Counted from the stretch's first letter, positions 43,309-52,449 are shown. The stretch is 64,000 bases of DNA from Nocardiopsis sinuspersici (GCA_008638415.1 VWVT01000004.1:368901-432900); one strand, 5' to 3'. Numbers and translations: made by a program. The notes: generated by a model from the sequence alone, not told the origin.

Positions 43309-44631
43309 TCAGCGGCCGTGGACGGGGGGACGCGCTCCCAGGGACGCGGCGTCGGCCGCCGCACGGCCCGCGTGCCAGCCGTCCGCGCTGGAGGGGCCGC
43401 GCACCCGCGAGTAGGTCAGTTCCCCGAACGCCTCGGCCACGGCCGCCTCCACCTCGCGCTCGCGGGCGGCGAACACCGGAACCAGGTCCGTCCCGGTCTC
43501 GGCCGCGGCGTCCCGCTCAGCGGTGCGGGCCGACTCCACCAGGCGCTCGCCCACCCGTACCGCGAACGCGGACACGAACGACTCCCGGAAGGCACGGCCC
43601 GCCGCCCTGCCGGACCGGTCCCGCTCCGCGCCGCTGGCCCGCATCGCCGTCTCGGCCTGCACCAGCAGCGAGGTGAACATCAGGTCCACCGCCTCCACGT
43701 CCCCGGGGAAGCCCATCACCGTGCACAGCCCCAGTTCCTGGTGCCACACGGCCCGGCAGTGGTTGGCCTCGGCGACCTCGTGCAGGAGCACCGCCTTGTG
43801 CTCGTCGTAGGGCGCGTCCACCGGAAGCCGCCGCCCCGCCGCGGCCTCCGACGCCTGCCCGGGCTCCTCGGCCAGCAGCGCCCGGTCGATGCTGTGCCGG
43901 GCCATCAGCTCCTGCGCGCGTGCGCTCAGGGCCTCCGCCTCCCGGGGGAACTCCGTCGACTCGGCCTTGGCCAGCAGCGCGCGCACCCGGGCCAGCTTGG
44001 TCTGGTCCACCGACGCGTGCGCCGCACGCGGTGCGCCCTCCAGGCCCGGCCGGAAAGCTCCCGGAGGCGGGCACAGGCGGCGCATCGGCGGCAGCACGCG
44101 CAGCGCGGCCAGCAGCCGCAGCGCCGTCTCCACCGCCTCGAAGCGCAGCAGCCCGTGCTCGGCGCCCACATGCGCCAGGTACCCCTCGGCCCCGCCCCAG
44201 GAGGCCGAGACCCCCATTTCGCGCACCTGCGCGCTCCACCGGGGATCCACCTCGGCGGGGGAGTGGCGGGCCAGGTCGGCCGTCACCGCGTCCGCGCACA
44301 CCGACGCCGCCACCGGGCCGAGCACCCGGCCCGCCTGGCGCACGGTCTCGGCGGGCTGCCATCCGCGCGTCCACGCCGAGGCGACCGCCTCCAGCAGGGC
44401 GTCGAGGACCGCGCGGCCCGCCGCGTCGGCCCACACGGGGTCCTCGGTGTCGGCCAGCCGTGCCGCGGCCAGGTCCACGCCCCCACCGTCGCGGCCGAGC
44501 ACCAGCGCGTCGACCGCTCCGGACACCACCTCGGCGGGGGAGTCCCCGGCCGACGGACCGGCCCAGGCATCGGTGGCGCCCCCGGCGGCCCGGCCGCCGG
44601 TGCGCCGCCGTCCGCGACCCTTCCTGCCCAC
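43309..44631 (-). CDS. DUF2786-domain protein
   Basis: A 440-residue protein. The DUF2786 region lies at about 211-250 (KLARVRALLAKAESTEFPRE followed by AEALSARAQELMARHSID), the best-known part of this actinobacterial and phage family of unknown function. The N-terminal half is helical and Ala-rich; the C-terminal half contains HEVAEANHC, reminiscent of a metal-binding helix but not proven. The GTG at 44631 is chosen for its GGAGA site; upstream in-frame residues look random. The last 234 bases are duplicated at 36460-36693. No operon partner is evident. Confidence 0.8.
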   Translation of the reverse strand: MGRKGRGRRRTGGRAAGGATDAWAGPSAGDSPAEVVSGAVDALVLGRDGGGVDLAAARLADTEDPVWADAAGRAVLDALLEAVASAWTRGWQPAETVRQAGRVLGPVAASVCADAVTADLARHSPAEVDPRWSAQVREMGVSASWGGAEGYLAHVGAEHGLLRFEAVETALRLLAALRVLPPMRRLCPPPGAFRPGLEGAPRAAHASVDQTKLARVRALLAKAESTEFPREAEALSARAQELMARHSIDRALLAEEPGQASEAAAGRRLPVDAPYDEHKAVLLHEVAEANHCRAVWHQELGLCTVMGFPGDVEAVDLMFTSLLVQAETAMRASGAERDRSGRAAGRAFRESFVSAFAVRVGERLVESARTAERDAAAETGTDLVPVFAAREREVEAAVAEAFGELTYSRVRGPSSADGWHAGRAAADAASLGARPPVHGR

Positions 44632-44891
44632 GTGGTTCTCCGTTCGGGTGGTGATGGAGCCAACGGGCCATCCTATCGGCCGCCGCACCGCCGCCCCGCC
44701 GCCGTGCGCCGCGTGGAACGTCACCGGTGCGGTGGCGACGCCGCCATCGGGCGTCGTGACGGGTACTTCCGCATTGGCCGCTCGTGGTGTCCGGTGACTG
44801 GTGCGGAAAGGTGCAGCTTTCCTCCTGGAAGTCACACGGAAACACGCGGAGCGTACCGTCGCCTCGCATCCGCAGCCACTGAGGAGTCTTC

Positions 44892-46421
44892 ATGCGCCAG
44901 GAAACCGCGGCCGACGACCGGGGCGGCACCCCGCCCGGAGGGGCGGGCGCCGACCGCTGTCCCCGCGGCGGGGGCGCGGCCCTGCCCCTCCACGTAGGCG
45001 TCGGCGCCGACATGCCCTGGTCCCGGCTGCGCGAGCGCCACGGCGGCCTGGTCGCGGTCGAGATCAGCCCCGGCGTGTCCGGCTGGCTCCTGCTCGGCTA
45101 CAAGGAGAACCTCCAGGTACTGCGCGACCAGACCCGCTTCTCCGCCGATCCGCGTCCGTGGAGCCCGGGCGGCGCCGCTCCGGCCCGCAGCGGCGCCCTC
45201 GCCCACGACGGTGAGGAGCACCGGCGACTGCGCACGGCCATCGTCGACACCCTGGCCAGGGTGGGCACGCCCCAGCTGGTCCCGGTCGTCGAACGCGCGG
45301 CCGTGCACCTGCTCGACCGGGTCGCCGCGGACGGATCCGCCGACCTCATCGGCCGGTTCGCCGCCCCGCTGCCCGCCCTCGTCCTCAACGAGCTCTTCGG
45401 TCTGCCCGACGCCTACGGCCACCTGCTGGCCGACCTCACCCTGCGGCTGTGGAGCGGCGGACCGGACCGGGCCGAGCACGCGGCCCCGGCGATTCGCTCG
45501 TATTTCAGGGGCCTCGTCGCCCGCAAGCGCGCCGACCCCGGGGAGGACGTCGCCAGCTGGCTGCTCGCCCACCCGAACGGGCTCACCGACGACGAGGCGG
45601 TGGAGGCGCTGTCACTGCTGTGGGAGACCGGACACGAGCCCACCACCCACCTCATCGGCAACGCCCTGCTCAGGCTCCTGGAGGATCCGAACGTGTGGAC
45701 CGCCTACCTGGGCGGCACCCTCACCCCGGAGGACCTCGTCGACTACGTCATGTGGACCGAGCCCCCGATCCGGATGCTCGCCGGACGCTACTCCACCACG
45801 GACGTCCGCTTCGCCGGGGCCCGCATCCGCCGGGGCGATCCGCTGCTGCTCGGCTTCGCCGCCGCGCACACCGATCCCTCCGTGTCCCGAGGCGGAGACG
45901 ACGCGATGGCGCTGGCGGGCAACCGCTCCCACCTGTCGTGGGGGGCGGGAGCCCACCGCTGCCCCGCCACCGGTTTCGCCCGGGAACTGGTACGCACCGC
46001 CATCGACACCGCCGTGGACCGGCTGCGCGGCATGCTTTTGGCCGTCGGGCCCGAGGACCTGCGCCGGCGCGCGTCGCTGACCGTGCACGGGCTGGTGGAG
46101 CTGCCGGTGTGGTTCACCGCCACCGGTGAGCGTGCCGAGCCGGCCGAGCCACGGGAGGAGCGCGCCGAGGCGCCGGTGCGCCGACGGATCCGCAGGAAGC
46201 GCGGGCCCGCACCGCGCGGGGCCCGCTACCAGGCGCCCCTGGCCCGGGGCGGTACGGAGGAGGAACAGGCCGCCGTCGAGTCCGTGCCCGCCCCGGCGGT
46301 CCGGCCCCGCCGCCGTTCGCCGCAGGGCGTCGGAGCCCGGTACCAGGCTCCGTTCGCGAGGGAGGAGGTCAGACCGGACTCCCTGGAGAAGCTGTTGGCC
46401 ACCTGGCGCTCGCGGGAGTGA
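44892..46421 (+). CDS. Cytochrome P450, conservon-associated type
   Basis: A 509-residue P450-fold protein. The haem loop is SWGAGAHRCPA with Cys357; the I-helix has ETGHEPTT (245-252) where most P450s have AGxxTT. The K-helix ExxR is not present: the region reads MWTEPPIRMLAGRY, where Glu290 and Arg294 are one residue too far apart. Similar loss is known in CYP157 enzymes of Streptomyces conservons, whose sequences around this point (GRY) are alike. About 100 residues follow the P450 domain, basic then acidic, with GARYQAPLAR (443-452) repeated as GARYQAPFAR (481-490). GAGGAG precedes ATG 44892. No other conservon gene is adjacent here. Confidence 0.83.
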   Translation: MRQETAADDRGGTPPGGAGADRCPRGGGAALPLHVGVGADMPWSRLRERHGGLVAVEISPGVSGWLLLGYKENLQVLRDQTRFSADPRPWSPGGAAPARSGALAHDGEEHRRLRTAIVDTLARVGTPQLVPVVERAAVHLLDRVAADGSADLIGRFAAPLPALVLNELFGLPDAYGHLLADLTLRLWSGGPDRAEHAAPAIRSYFRGLVARKRADPGEDVASWLLAHPNGLTDDEAVEALSLLWETGHEPTTHLIGNALLRLLEDPNVWTAYLGGTLTPEDLVDYVMWTEPPIRMLAGRYSTTDVRFAGARIRRGDPLLLGFAAAHTDPSVSRGGDDAMALAGNRSHLSWGAGAHRCPATGFARELVRTAIDTAVDRLRGMLLAVGPEDLRRRASLTVHGLVELPVWFTATGERAEPAEPREERAEAPVRRRIRRKRGPAPRGARYQAPLARGGTEEEQAAVESVPAPAVRPRRRSPQGVGARYQAPFAREEVRPDSLEKLLATWRSRE

Positions 46422-46514
46422 GGGGCGGGCGGGGCGTGTCCGGTGGGTGCCGTCCGCCGCGGATGGCGTGTGCGTCCGCCGAACGCGCCCCGAGGCCGGG
46501 CGAGGCGGTAGGGG

Positions 46515-47603
46515 TCAACGGGTCTCCCACTCCTGGGGCGGCGCCTCGGTGCGCGCCCACTCGTGCAGGCCCTCCAGGAAGACCCGGCAGAGGTGGACGG
46601 TCTCGACCGCCCTGTCGTGCTCGTCCCCGTGTTCCCTCCCGATGCCGTGGTCAGCCCCGGGGGAGCCGTCGAGGCGGGCCGTGAGCATCCGGTCGACCGT
46701 GTCCACCGCCCGCCGGTCGTCCTCGGTCGGCCGCGGATCGGCGAGCCGGCGGGCGACGTGTTTTCCGAAGTAGGTGCCGGCGATCGTCCTCTGTAGACGG
46801 ACCAGAGCCCGGCACAGCGACTCGGCCGACGCGCGCAGCGCGGGATCGCGTCCGCTCGCCACGAGGGCGGCCACCGATATCTCGGCGAGGCGGCGCAGCG
46901 CGGGCTCGGGGTCGTACTCGTCGCGGCGCGACCGGTAGGTGAAGGCCACCAGCGGGTACCGGTGCACCATCTCGTCGATCTCGCGCAGGCTCTCCGTCCA
47001 GCTCCGGCAGTGTGCACGGGTCTCGCCGACACCGTCCCGGGCCAGGTACTCGGCGAACACGGTGACGCCGCCCAGGCCGCGCACGTCGTCGTGGACAGCC
47101 AGTGTGAACCGGTTGCGCTTGCTCACACCGCTGGTGACCTGGATGGCGTAGGTGGCCATGCCCGTGAACAGGGCGAAGCCGACCGCCGCGCCGAACAGCG
47201 AGACCAGTTGGCCCTCGGTCGAGACCGGGGTGATGTCGCCGTAGCCCAGGACCGGGACGGTGCCGCCCGCGAAGTACAGGGCGTCGAGGAAGGTGACGGG
47301 GGCGAGGCCGGGCTGGAGCTTGAAGTCCTCCTCCATCGTCGGCCACACGGCCACCGCCAGGCCCAGGGTGAGCAGCACGATCCAGACGACGAAGGTCGCC
47401 AGCAGGATCACCGGCCCCGCCAGGCTGAGCATCCGCCTCGCGGCACGGGGCAGCCGGGCGCTCGCGAACGCCGCCGTGCGCCACACCACCTTGCGGATCG
47501 ACCCGGCCAACAGCCCCTCCGCGTCCGGATGGAGCACGGTGGCGGCGGCGTCGCAGACGACCAGTACGGCGAACAGCAGTCCGAGAACCGAGACGAAGAC
47601 CAT
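46515..47603 (-). CDS. Potassium channel family protein
   Basis: A 362-residue protein with three or four N-terminal hydrophobic helices and a pore loop with the K+ selectivity filter LGYGD (119-123, in GTVPVLGYGDITPVS). A helix follows, then a soluble C-terminal domain of about 200 residues that is charged and helical and does not look like an RCK/TrkA domain. It probably conducts K+ across the cytoplasmic membrane. ATG 47603 starts the first helix. The gene is alone on this strand between the P450 gene and the lipase gene. Confidence 0.83.
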   Translation of the reverse strand: MVFVSVLGLLFAVLVVCDAAATVLHPDAEGLLAGSIRKVVWRTAAFASARLPRAARRMLSLAGPVILLATFVVWIVLLTLGLAVAVWPTMEEDFKLQPGLAPVTFLDALYFAGGTVPVLGYGDITPVSTEGQLVSLFGAAVGFALFTGMATYAIQVTSGVSKRNRFTLAVHDDVRGLGGVTVFAEYLARDGVGETRAHCRSWTESLREIDEMVHRYPLVAFTYRSRRDEYDPEPALRRLAEISVAALVASGRDPALRASAESLCRALVRLQRTIAGTYFGKHVARRLADPRPTEDDRRAVDTVDRMLTARLDGSPGADHGIGREHGDEHDRAVETVHLCRVFLEGLHEWARTEAPPQEWETR

Positions 47604-47697
47604 GCGGAGCGCCTACCCAGTCGACCGGGACCGAGACTCCGCGTATCCGGTGCTTCCCGTGACACCGGGCGTGCGGGAAGGGCCCGGACCGCGCGAG

Positions 47698-47741
47698 GAG
47701 GCGCCGACCGACGTGCCCGCGGGCGCGTCGGTCGGCGCCTC
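47698..47741 (-). terminator. 15-bp hairpin after the lipase gene
   Basis: Arms 47698-47712 and 47727-47741 pair perfectly over 15 bp around a GC-rich 14-base loop, eight bases past the stop of the minus-strand lipase gene. Confidence 0.72.
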
Positions 47742-47748
47742 GGGGCCG

Positions 47749-48981
47749 CTATGCCCCGTCGGGGTCCACCACGACCAGTTCGGGGTGGAAGCTCCCGGGG
47801 TCCTCCAGCAGGGGCTGGTCGCCGCCGCGCAGGTGGTGGTCGAAGAACGCCACGCTGTAGGTGCGCACCAGGTCCAGGCCGTGCTCCACCGGCAGGTCGC
47901 CGAACTGGGCGCGCCACTGCTCGGGCGAGAGCATGCCGGTCAGACCGAGCTGCTCCATCAGCACGCCCCGGTCGATGCCGTTCGAGTGCCCGGAGCCCTC
48001 GAGCCTGACCCACTGCCGCCACCCCTCCAGGCGCGGCCACATCTCCTCGACACCGTTCCAGGCGTTGCCCTGGTCGTTCTCGATCAGGGCCAGCGGCTTG
48101 TCCAACCCCTCGTCCAGCACGGGCGGGTAGTAGGGCCCGTCCAGGTTGATCCCGGCGTCCACCCGCTCCACGGAGCGCAGCGTCTCGGCGGTGGCCGAGC
48201 CTCCCCAGGAGTGGCCGGCCATCCCGACCCGCGAGGCGTCGATCACGTGCGACCACCGCCAGGCCGGGTCCGGGCCGGTGAGCCGGTCCAGGAGGAAGGA
48301 GACGTCCTCGGCGCGGTTGACCGCTCCCAGTGCCCAGTCCCCGTTCTCGCACGCGGCGCACCCGGTGACCAACCCGTCGGGGAACTCCACCGGCGCGGCC
48401 TCGTGGGCGTGGTCCACACCCGCCACCACGAAGCCGTGGCTGGCCAGTTCCTCCGCCAGGGAGGACAGCTCGGTCCGGTTCAGGCCCGCGCCGGGGGAGA
48501 GCACGACCAGCGGGAAACCCCCACTGGTACGCGCGGGTGGCATGTTCAGACGGGAGTTCGTGCGCACTCCGTCGTGCAGGACGCCGTCGGGCAGGTCCAG
48601 GCCGAGTTCGGCGACCATGGCCGCGGACTCGGCCTCGGTCATGTACGGCGCGGTCCGTCCCGCGTCCACGCGCGCCGGATACCACAGGGTCACCATCAGC
48701 TCGCGGGAGCCGCCCACCCACACGTCCTCGCGGTCCCCGTCCACCAGGTGGAGGTCGGTGGTACCGACCGGGTGGTCTCCGGTGGGTGCGGGCAGGAAGG
48801 CCCGGGGCGCGTCGGCGGGGGCGGACCCGGCCGACGCCGAGGCGGGTGCCGCCAGGGAGACGGGCAGCACCAGGGCCGCGGCCGCCACGAGCGTGGTGGC
48901 GGTCCGGAGCGGGTGGCCGGGGACGGTCCGGGGAGGCCGGGGAGAGGCGGCGCGGCGTTCTTCGCGTCCTGGATGGGGCAT
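47749..48981 (-). CDS. Secreted PAF-acetylhydrolase-like alpha/beta hydrolase
   Basis: A 410-residue exported esterase. The signal peptide is long and basic (RREER... then a hydrophobic core LVAAAALVLPVSLAAPASA), ending near residue 50. The nucleophile elbow is GHSWGG with Ser258, an oxyanion region lies at LSPGAGLNRTELSS, a catalytic Asp is likely in the NLDGPYY region, and the catalytic His is probably the one in GSGHSNGIDR. This pattern matches the PAF-AH/lipase family of Streptomyces. Four Cys are paired as CAACENG. ATG 48981 is preceded by AGGA. The substrate is a lipid or ester not defined by sequence. Confidence 0.82.
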   Translation of the reverse strand: MPHPGREERRAASPRPPRTVPGHPLRTATTLVAAAALVLPVSLAAPASASAGSAPADAPRAFLPAPTGDHPVGTTDLHLVDGDREDVWVGGSRELMVTLWYPARVDAGRTAPYMTEAESAAMVAELGLDLPDGVLHDGVRTNSRLNMPPARTSGGFPLVVLSPGAGLNRTELSSLAEELASHGFVVAGVDHAHEAAPVEFPDGLVTGCAACENGDWALGAVNRAEDVSFLLDRLTGPDPAWRWSHVIDASRVGMAGHSWGGSATAETLRSVERVDAGINLDGPYYPPVLDEGLDKPLALIENDQGNAWNGVEEMWPRLEGWRQWVRLEGSGHSNGIDRGVLMEQLGLTGMLSPEQWRAQFGDLPVEHGLDLVRTYSVAFFDHHLRGGDQPLLEDPGSFHPELVVVDPDGA

Positions 48982-49086
48982 GTGAGTCCTGTCGTTCGGT
49001 GCCGTGGGGACACCGGCAACGCTAGGAACTCCGAGGCGGCCCCGCCATCGGGACGTCCACCCACTCGCCCGGGGGGCGTGCCGGAG

Positions 49087-49116
49087 GGCCGGGGTGGGGC
49101 CGGCCCCACCCCGGCC
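49087..49116 (-). terminator. 30-bp perfect palindrome ending the lut operon
   Basis: The half GGCCGGGGTGGGGCC (49087-49101) is followed at once by its reverse complement (49102-49116). It lies 16 bases after the lutC stop. The pairing continues with GGAG/CTCC-like flanks beyond one mismatch. Confidence 0.72.
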
Positions 49117-49132
49117 GCCTCCACCAGCGGGT

Positions 49133-49774
49133 TCAGCCGCCGGACTCCACCAGCAGCACCTCCAGGGTGCGCGGGCCGTGCACGCCCTCCACCCGGTCCA
49201 GTTCGATGTCGCTGGTCGCCGAGGGGCCGCTGATCCAGGTCAGCGGGCGCGACGGGTCCAGCAGCCGCACCGCCTGGGGCACCCCGTCCACCACCTGGTC
49301 GGCGCGCACCACGCACAGGTGGTAGTCGGGCACCAGGGTGATCGCCCTGCGCCCCTGGTCGGGGCCGCCGTCCAGGACGATCGTGCCGGTCTCGGCCACG
49401 GCCACCGCGCACCCCGTGACCACGCCGTCCACCCCGTCCAGGCCGCTGACCGGTACCGGCTCCTCGCGCGAGTCGCACAGCAGCTCGACGGAGGACTCGG
49501 CGAACCACTCCCGCGGGATCCCCGCGGGGACCGCCACCCGGGCCGCGCCCCGGCGCTCCAACGCCGCGGCCACCTCGGCGGCCACCCGGTCGGCGCCCAC
49601 CCGGCGCACCAGCGCCCGGTAGTCGTGCAGGCGGTCCTCCAGCACCTCCAGCGTGGGACCCGCCCCGTGGCTGTCGGCGAAGCCCTCCCCGAGCGCCCGC
49701 TCCACGGGCTCGTCGGCGGGCACGTCGGCCAGGGCCCTCCTGACCCGGGCCAGGATCTGCTCACGGCTGCTCAT
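49133..49774 (-). CDS. lutC: Lactate utilisation protein C (LUD domain)
   Basis: A 213-residue LUD-domain protein, the third subunit of the LutABC L-lactate oxidising complex. Typical segments are SREQILARVRRAL at the start, GVVTGCAVAVAETGTIVLDGG in the middle and LTWISGPSATSDIELDRVEG VHGPR (read in two parts) at the end. The ATG at 49774 overlaps the lutB stop by four bases. It is the last gene of lutA-lutB-lutC, and a 30-bp palindrome follows it. The complex is cytoplasmic and passes electrons from lactate towards the respiratory chain, though the exact acceptor is not settled. Confidence 0.9.
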   Translation of the reverse strand: MSSREQILARVRRALADVPADEPVERALGEGFADSHGAGPTLEVLEDRLHDYRALVRRVGADRVAAEVAAALERRGAARVAVPAGIPREWFAESSVELLCDSREEPVPVSGLDGVDGVVTGCAVAVAETGTIVLDGGPDQGRRAITLVPDYHLCVVRADQVVDGVPQAVRLLDPSRPLTWISGPSATSDIELDRVEGVHGPRTLEVLLVESGG

Positions 49775-51198
49775 CCGCGCTCCCTCCCACGCTTGTCCCA
49801 CCACTGCCGGAAGGACTCGGCCGGTACGTCGGGCACGTCCCTGGTGTCGGTCCAGGCCCCCGCCGTCCCGGGCAGGTGGCGCGGGACCGCGCCCCGTCCC
49901 AGCCCGGCCGCGCGCTGCACCGCGTCCAGCGCGCGCGGGGAGGACAGCACCGCCTCGGCCCCCGCCATCATCGCCTTCTCGCCCAGGTGTCCGGGGGACT
50001 CCGCGACCTCCTCGCGCAGGTGCACCAGCACCTCGGGGATGTCGATGGCCACCGGGCACACCTCGTAGCAGGCCCCGCACAGCGACGACGCGTACGGCAG
50101 GGCCTCGTCCACCTCCGAGGACATCCCGCGCAGCTGCGGGGTGAGGATCGCGCCGATCGGGCCCGGGTAGACCGACCCGTAGGCGTGCCCGCCGGTGCGC
50201 TCGTAGACCGGGCAGGTGTTCAGGCACGCCGAACAGCGGATACAGCGCAGCGCCTGGCGGCCCACGGTGTCGGCCAGCACGTCGGTGCGGCCGTTGTCCA
50301 GCAGCACCAGGTGGAACTCCTGGGGGCCGTCGCCCGGCGTCACCCCGGTCCAGGTGGAGGTGTAGGGGTTCATCCGCTCGCCGGTGGAGGAGCGCGGCAG
50401 GAGCTGCATGAACACCTCCAGGTCCGACCAGGTCGGCACGATCTTCTCGATGCCGACCACGGAGATCAGGGTCTGGGGCAGGGTCAGGCACATGCGCCCG
50501 TTGCCCTCCGACTCCAGCACCACCAGCGTGCCGGAGTCGGCCACCGCGAAGTTGGCGCCCGAGATCGCCGTGCGGGTGCGCAGGAAGCGCTCGCGCAGGT
50601 GCACGCGGGCCGCCTCGGCCAGTGCCCTGGGGTCGTCGGTCAGCCCCTCCGGCGCGGGCACGCCCCACTCGGCCATCTGCTCCAGGAAGATCTCCCGGAT
50701 CTGGGCGCGGCCCAGGTGGATGGCGGGGACCAGGATGTGCGAGGGCAGGTCATCGCCCAGCTGCACGATCAGCTCGGCCAGGTCGGTCTCGTAGGCGGTG
50801 ATCCCGGCTTCGGCGAGCGCCTCGTTGAGCTCGATCTCCTGGGTGGCCATCGACTTGACCTTGACCACGTCGGTCTCGCCCGTGGCCTTCACCAGGCGGG
50901 TGACGATCTCGTTGGCCTCGGCGGCGTCGGCCGCCCAGTGCACCTGCCCGCCCGCGCGCTGGACGGACTCCTCCAACTGCTCCAGGTAGCGGTCCAGGTG
51001 GCGCAGGGTGTGCTCCTTGACCGCCGCGCCCTCGGCGCGCAGGCGCTGCCAGTCGTCGTGCAGCTCACCGACGACGGAGGCGCGTTTGTCGCGGATGGTG
51101 TGGGTGGCCTTGCGCAGGTTGTGCCGCAGCCGGGAGTCGTTGACGGCCTTCTCCGCGGCCTCGGGGAAGGGCGGAATGCCCAGGAACGTGGCGCTCAT
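49771..51198 (-). CDS. lutB: Lactate utilisation iron-sulfur protein B
   Basis: A 475-residue LutB. The N-terminal LUD domain (about 60-300, with ANFAVADSGTLVVLESEGN) is followed by two 4Fe-4S motifs, CIRCSACLNTCP (around 315) and CGACYEVCPVAID (around 370), and a C-terminal LutB-type domain. It is the electron-transferring core of the lactate dehydrogenase complex. ATG 51198 is followed directly by family-typical sequence; its ribosome site is GGAG-like (AAGAAGGAGGGC). A 202-base structured gap separates it from lutA upstream, unusual for this operon. Confidence 0.92.
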   Translation of the reverse strand: MSATFLGIPPFPEAAEKAVNDSRLRHNLRKATHTIRDKRASVVGELHDDWQRLRAEGAAVKEHTLRHLDRYLEQLEESVQRAGGQVHWAADAAEANEIVTRLVKATGETDVVKVKSMATQEIELNEALAEAGITAYETDLAELIVQLGDDLPSHILVPAIHLGRAQIREIFLEQMAEWGVPAPEGLTDDPRALAEAARVHLRERFLRTRTAISGANFAVADSGTLVVLESEGNGRMCLTLPQTLISVVGIEKIVPTWSDLEVFMQLLPRSSTGERMNPYTSTWTGVTPGDGPQEFHLVLLDNGRTDVLADTVGRQALRCIRCSACLNTCPVYERTGGHAYGSVYPGPIGAILTPQLRGMSSEVDEALPYASSLCGACYEVCPVAIDIPEVLVHLREEVAESPGHLGEKAMMAGAEAVLSSPRALDAVQRAAGLGRGAVPRHLPGTAGAWTDTRDVPDVPAESFRQWWDKRGRERG

Positions 51199-51400
51199 CG
51201 GACGGCGCCCTCCTTCTTGACAGTGTTTCTTTGGGCCTCCGCTGCGCTTCGGCCCTCCCGTCGCCCGCCATCGCCCGTCGGGGGCGCTTCGCGCCGGGGT
51301 GGGCTTCCGCCCTCAACGGACGCCTGCGGCGCGGTGCTTTCCGTGTTCGGGCGCCCGGAGAACGGGAGCCTTCGGTGCCTCCGGCGTGTTCGCCCGTTCC
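51199..51400 (-). other. Structured lutA-lutB intercistronic gap
   Basis: No gene. The 202 bases are full of short GC stems with TTC or TTCG loops, such as GGCGC-TTC-GCGCC at 51283-51295. The gap may attenuate or stabilise the mRNA between lutA and lutB. Confidence 0.4.
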
Positions 51401-52168
51401 TCACGAACCCGCCTCCGACCCCTCCAGGGCCCCGTGGGCGCCCTCCCTCTCGGTACTGGCCAGGATCTCGGCCAGGTGCACCACCCGCATGCCCGACCGC
51501 TGCCGGGACAGGGTGCCGCCGATGTGCATCAGGCACGAGTTGTCGACCGCGCACAGCACCTCGGCTCCGGTCTCCACGGCGTGGCGGGCCTTGTCCGCGC
51601 CCATGGCCGAGGACACGTCGCCGTTCTTGACCGCGAACGTGCCGCCGAACCCGCAGCACTCGGTGTCCCCGGGCAGGTCCACCAGCTCCAGGCCGCGCAC
51701 GGCGCGCAGCAGCCGGTAGGGGCGGTCGCCCAGGCCGAGCATGCGCAGCCCGTGGCAGGTGGGGTGGTAGGTGACCTTGTGCGGGTAGTAGGCGCCCACG
51801 TCGGTCACGCCGAGCACGTCCACCAGGAACTCGGTGAGGTCGTACACGCGCGGGGCGAGTTCGGCCACCTTGCGGGACAGGCGGCTGCCGCGGCCGCCCA
51901 GGCGCGGGTAGTTGTCGCGGACCATGGCCGCGCAGGAGGCGGAGGGGACCACGACGGCGTCGGCGCCCTCGAAGGTCCTGACGAAGCGCACCGCCATACG
52001 GCCGGCCGGGCGGCGGTAGCCGGTGTTGTAGTGCATCTGCCCGCAGCAGGTCTGGCCCTCGGGGAAGACCACCTCGTGGCCCAGCCGCTCCAGGAGGCGC
52101 ACCACGGCCCGCCCGGTGTCGGGGAAGAGTGTGTCGTTGACACAGGTGATGAACAGTGCGACCCGCAT
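51401..52168 (-). CDS. lutA: Lactate utilisation protein A (CCG-domain Fe-S protein)
   Basis: A 255-residue protein with two cysteine-rich CCG domains: the first ends in TCCGQMHYNTG (around 41-51), the second in ECCGFGGTF (around 190-198), with extra Cys in PSASC and HPTCHG. Such domains bind unusual Fe-S cofactors in heterodisulfide reductase and glycolate/lactate oxidases. ATG 52168 has GGAGG upstream. It is the first gene of the lut operon, 106 bases from the FadR-type operator, and divergent from the regulator gene. Confidence 0.9.
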   Translation of the reverse strand: MRVALFITCVNDTLFPDTGRAVVRLLERLGHEVVFPEGQTCCGQMHYNTGYRRPAGRMAVRFVRTFEGADAVVVPSASCAAMVRDNYPRLGGRGSRLSRKVAELAPRVYDLTEFLVDVLGVTDVGAYYPHKVTYHPTCHGLRMLGLGDRPYRLLRAVRGLELVDLPGDTECCGFGGTFAVKNGDVSSAMGADKARHAVETGAEVLCAVDNSCLMHIGGTLSRQRSGMRVVHLAEILASTEREGAHGALEGSEAGS

Positions 52169-52273
52169 GTGCCTCCTTCGTGGCCCGCCGGGTGGCGCCC
52201 GGGGGCCGGTCCGCCGCCGGTGCGGCCGCTCCCTCGCGCGTCGCCCCGGTGAAATCGCTCGCCACGAGCGTGT

Positions 52274-52288
52274 AGTGGTCGGACCACT
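52274..52288. promoter_or_regulatory. FadR-type operator of the lut operon
   Basis: AGTGGTCGGACCACT is a perfect 15-bp palindrome whose core TGGT-CGG-ACCA matches the T-G-G-T-N3-A-C-C-A site of FadR-subfamily GntR repressors such as LldR/LutR. It lies 106 bases before lutA and 162 before the regulator gene. Confidence 0.75.
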
Positions 52289-52449
52289 TTTGCACGAAAG
52301 AGGACTTCCGGGCAAGAACAGGGGGTGTATGGGGTAGTACAGGGACGCTGGCCGAGGATTGGTATGATCTCTTTCGGGCTGGAGGAAGGACCCGGACGGA
52401 ACCGCGCGACACCTTCGGCCCGCGACCGACACACGGACTGGAGAGACAC

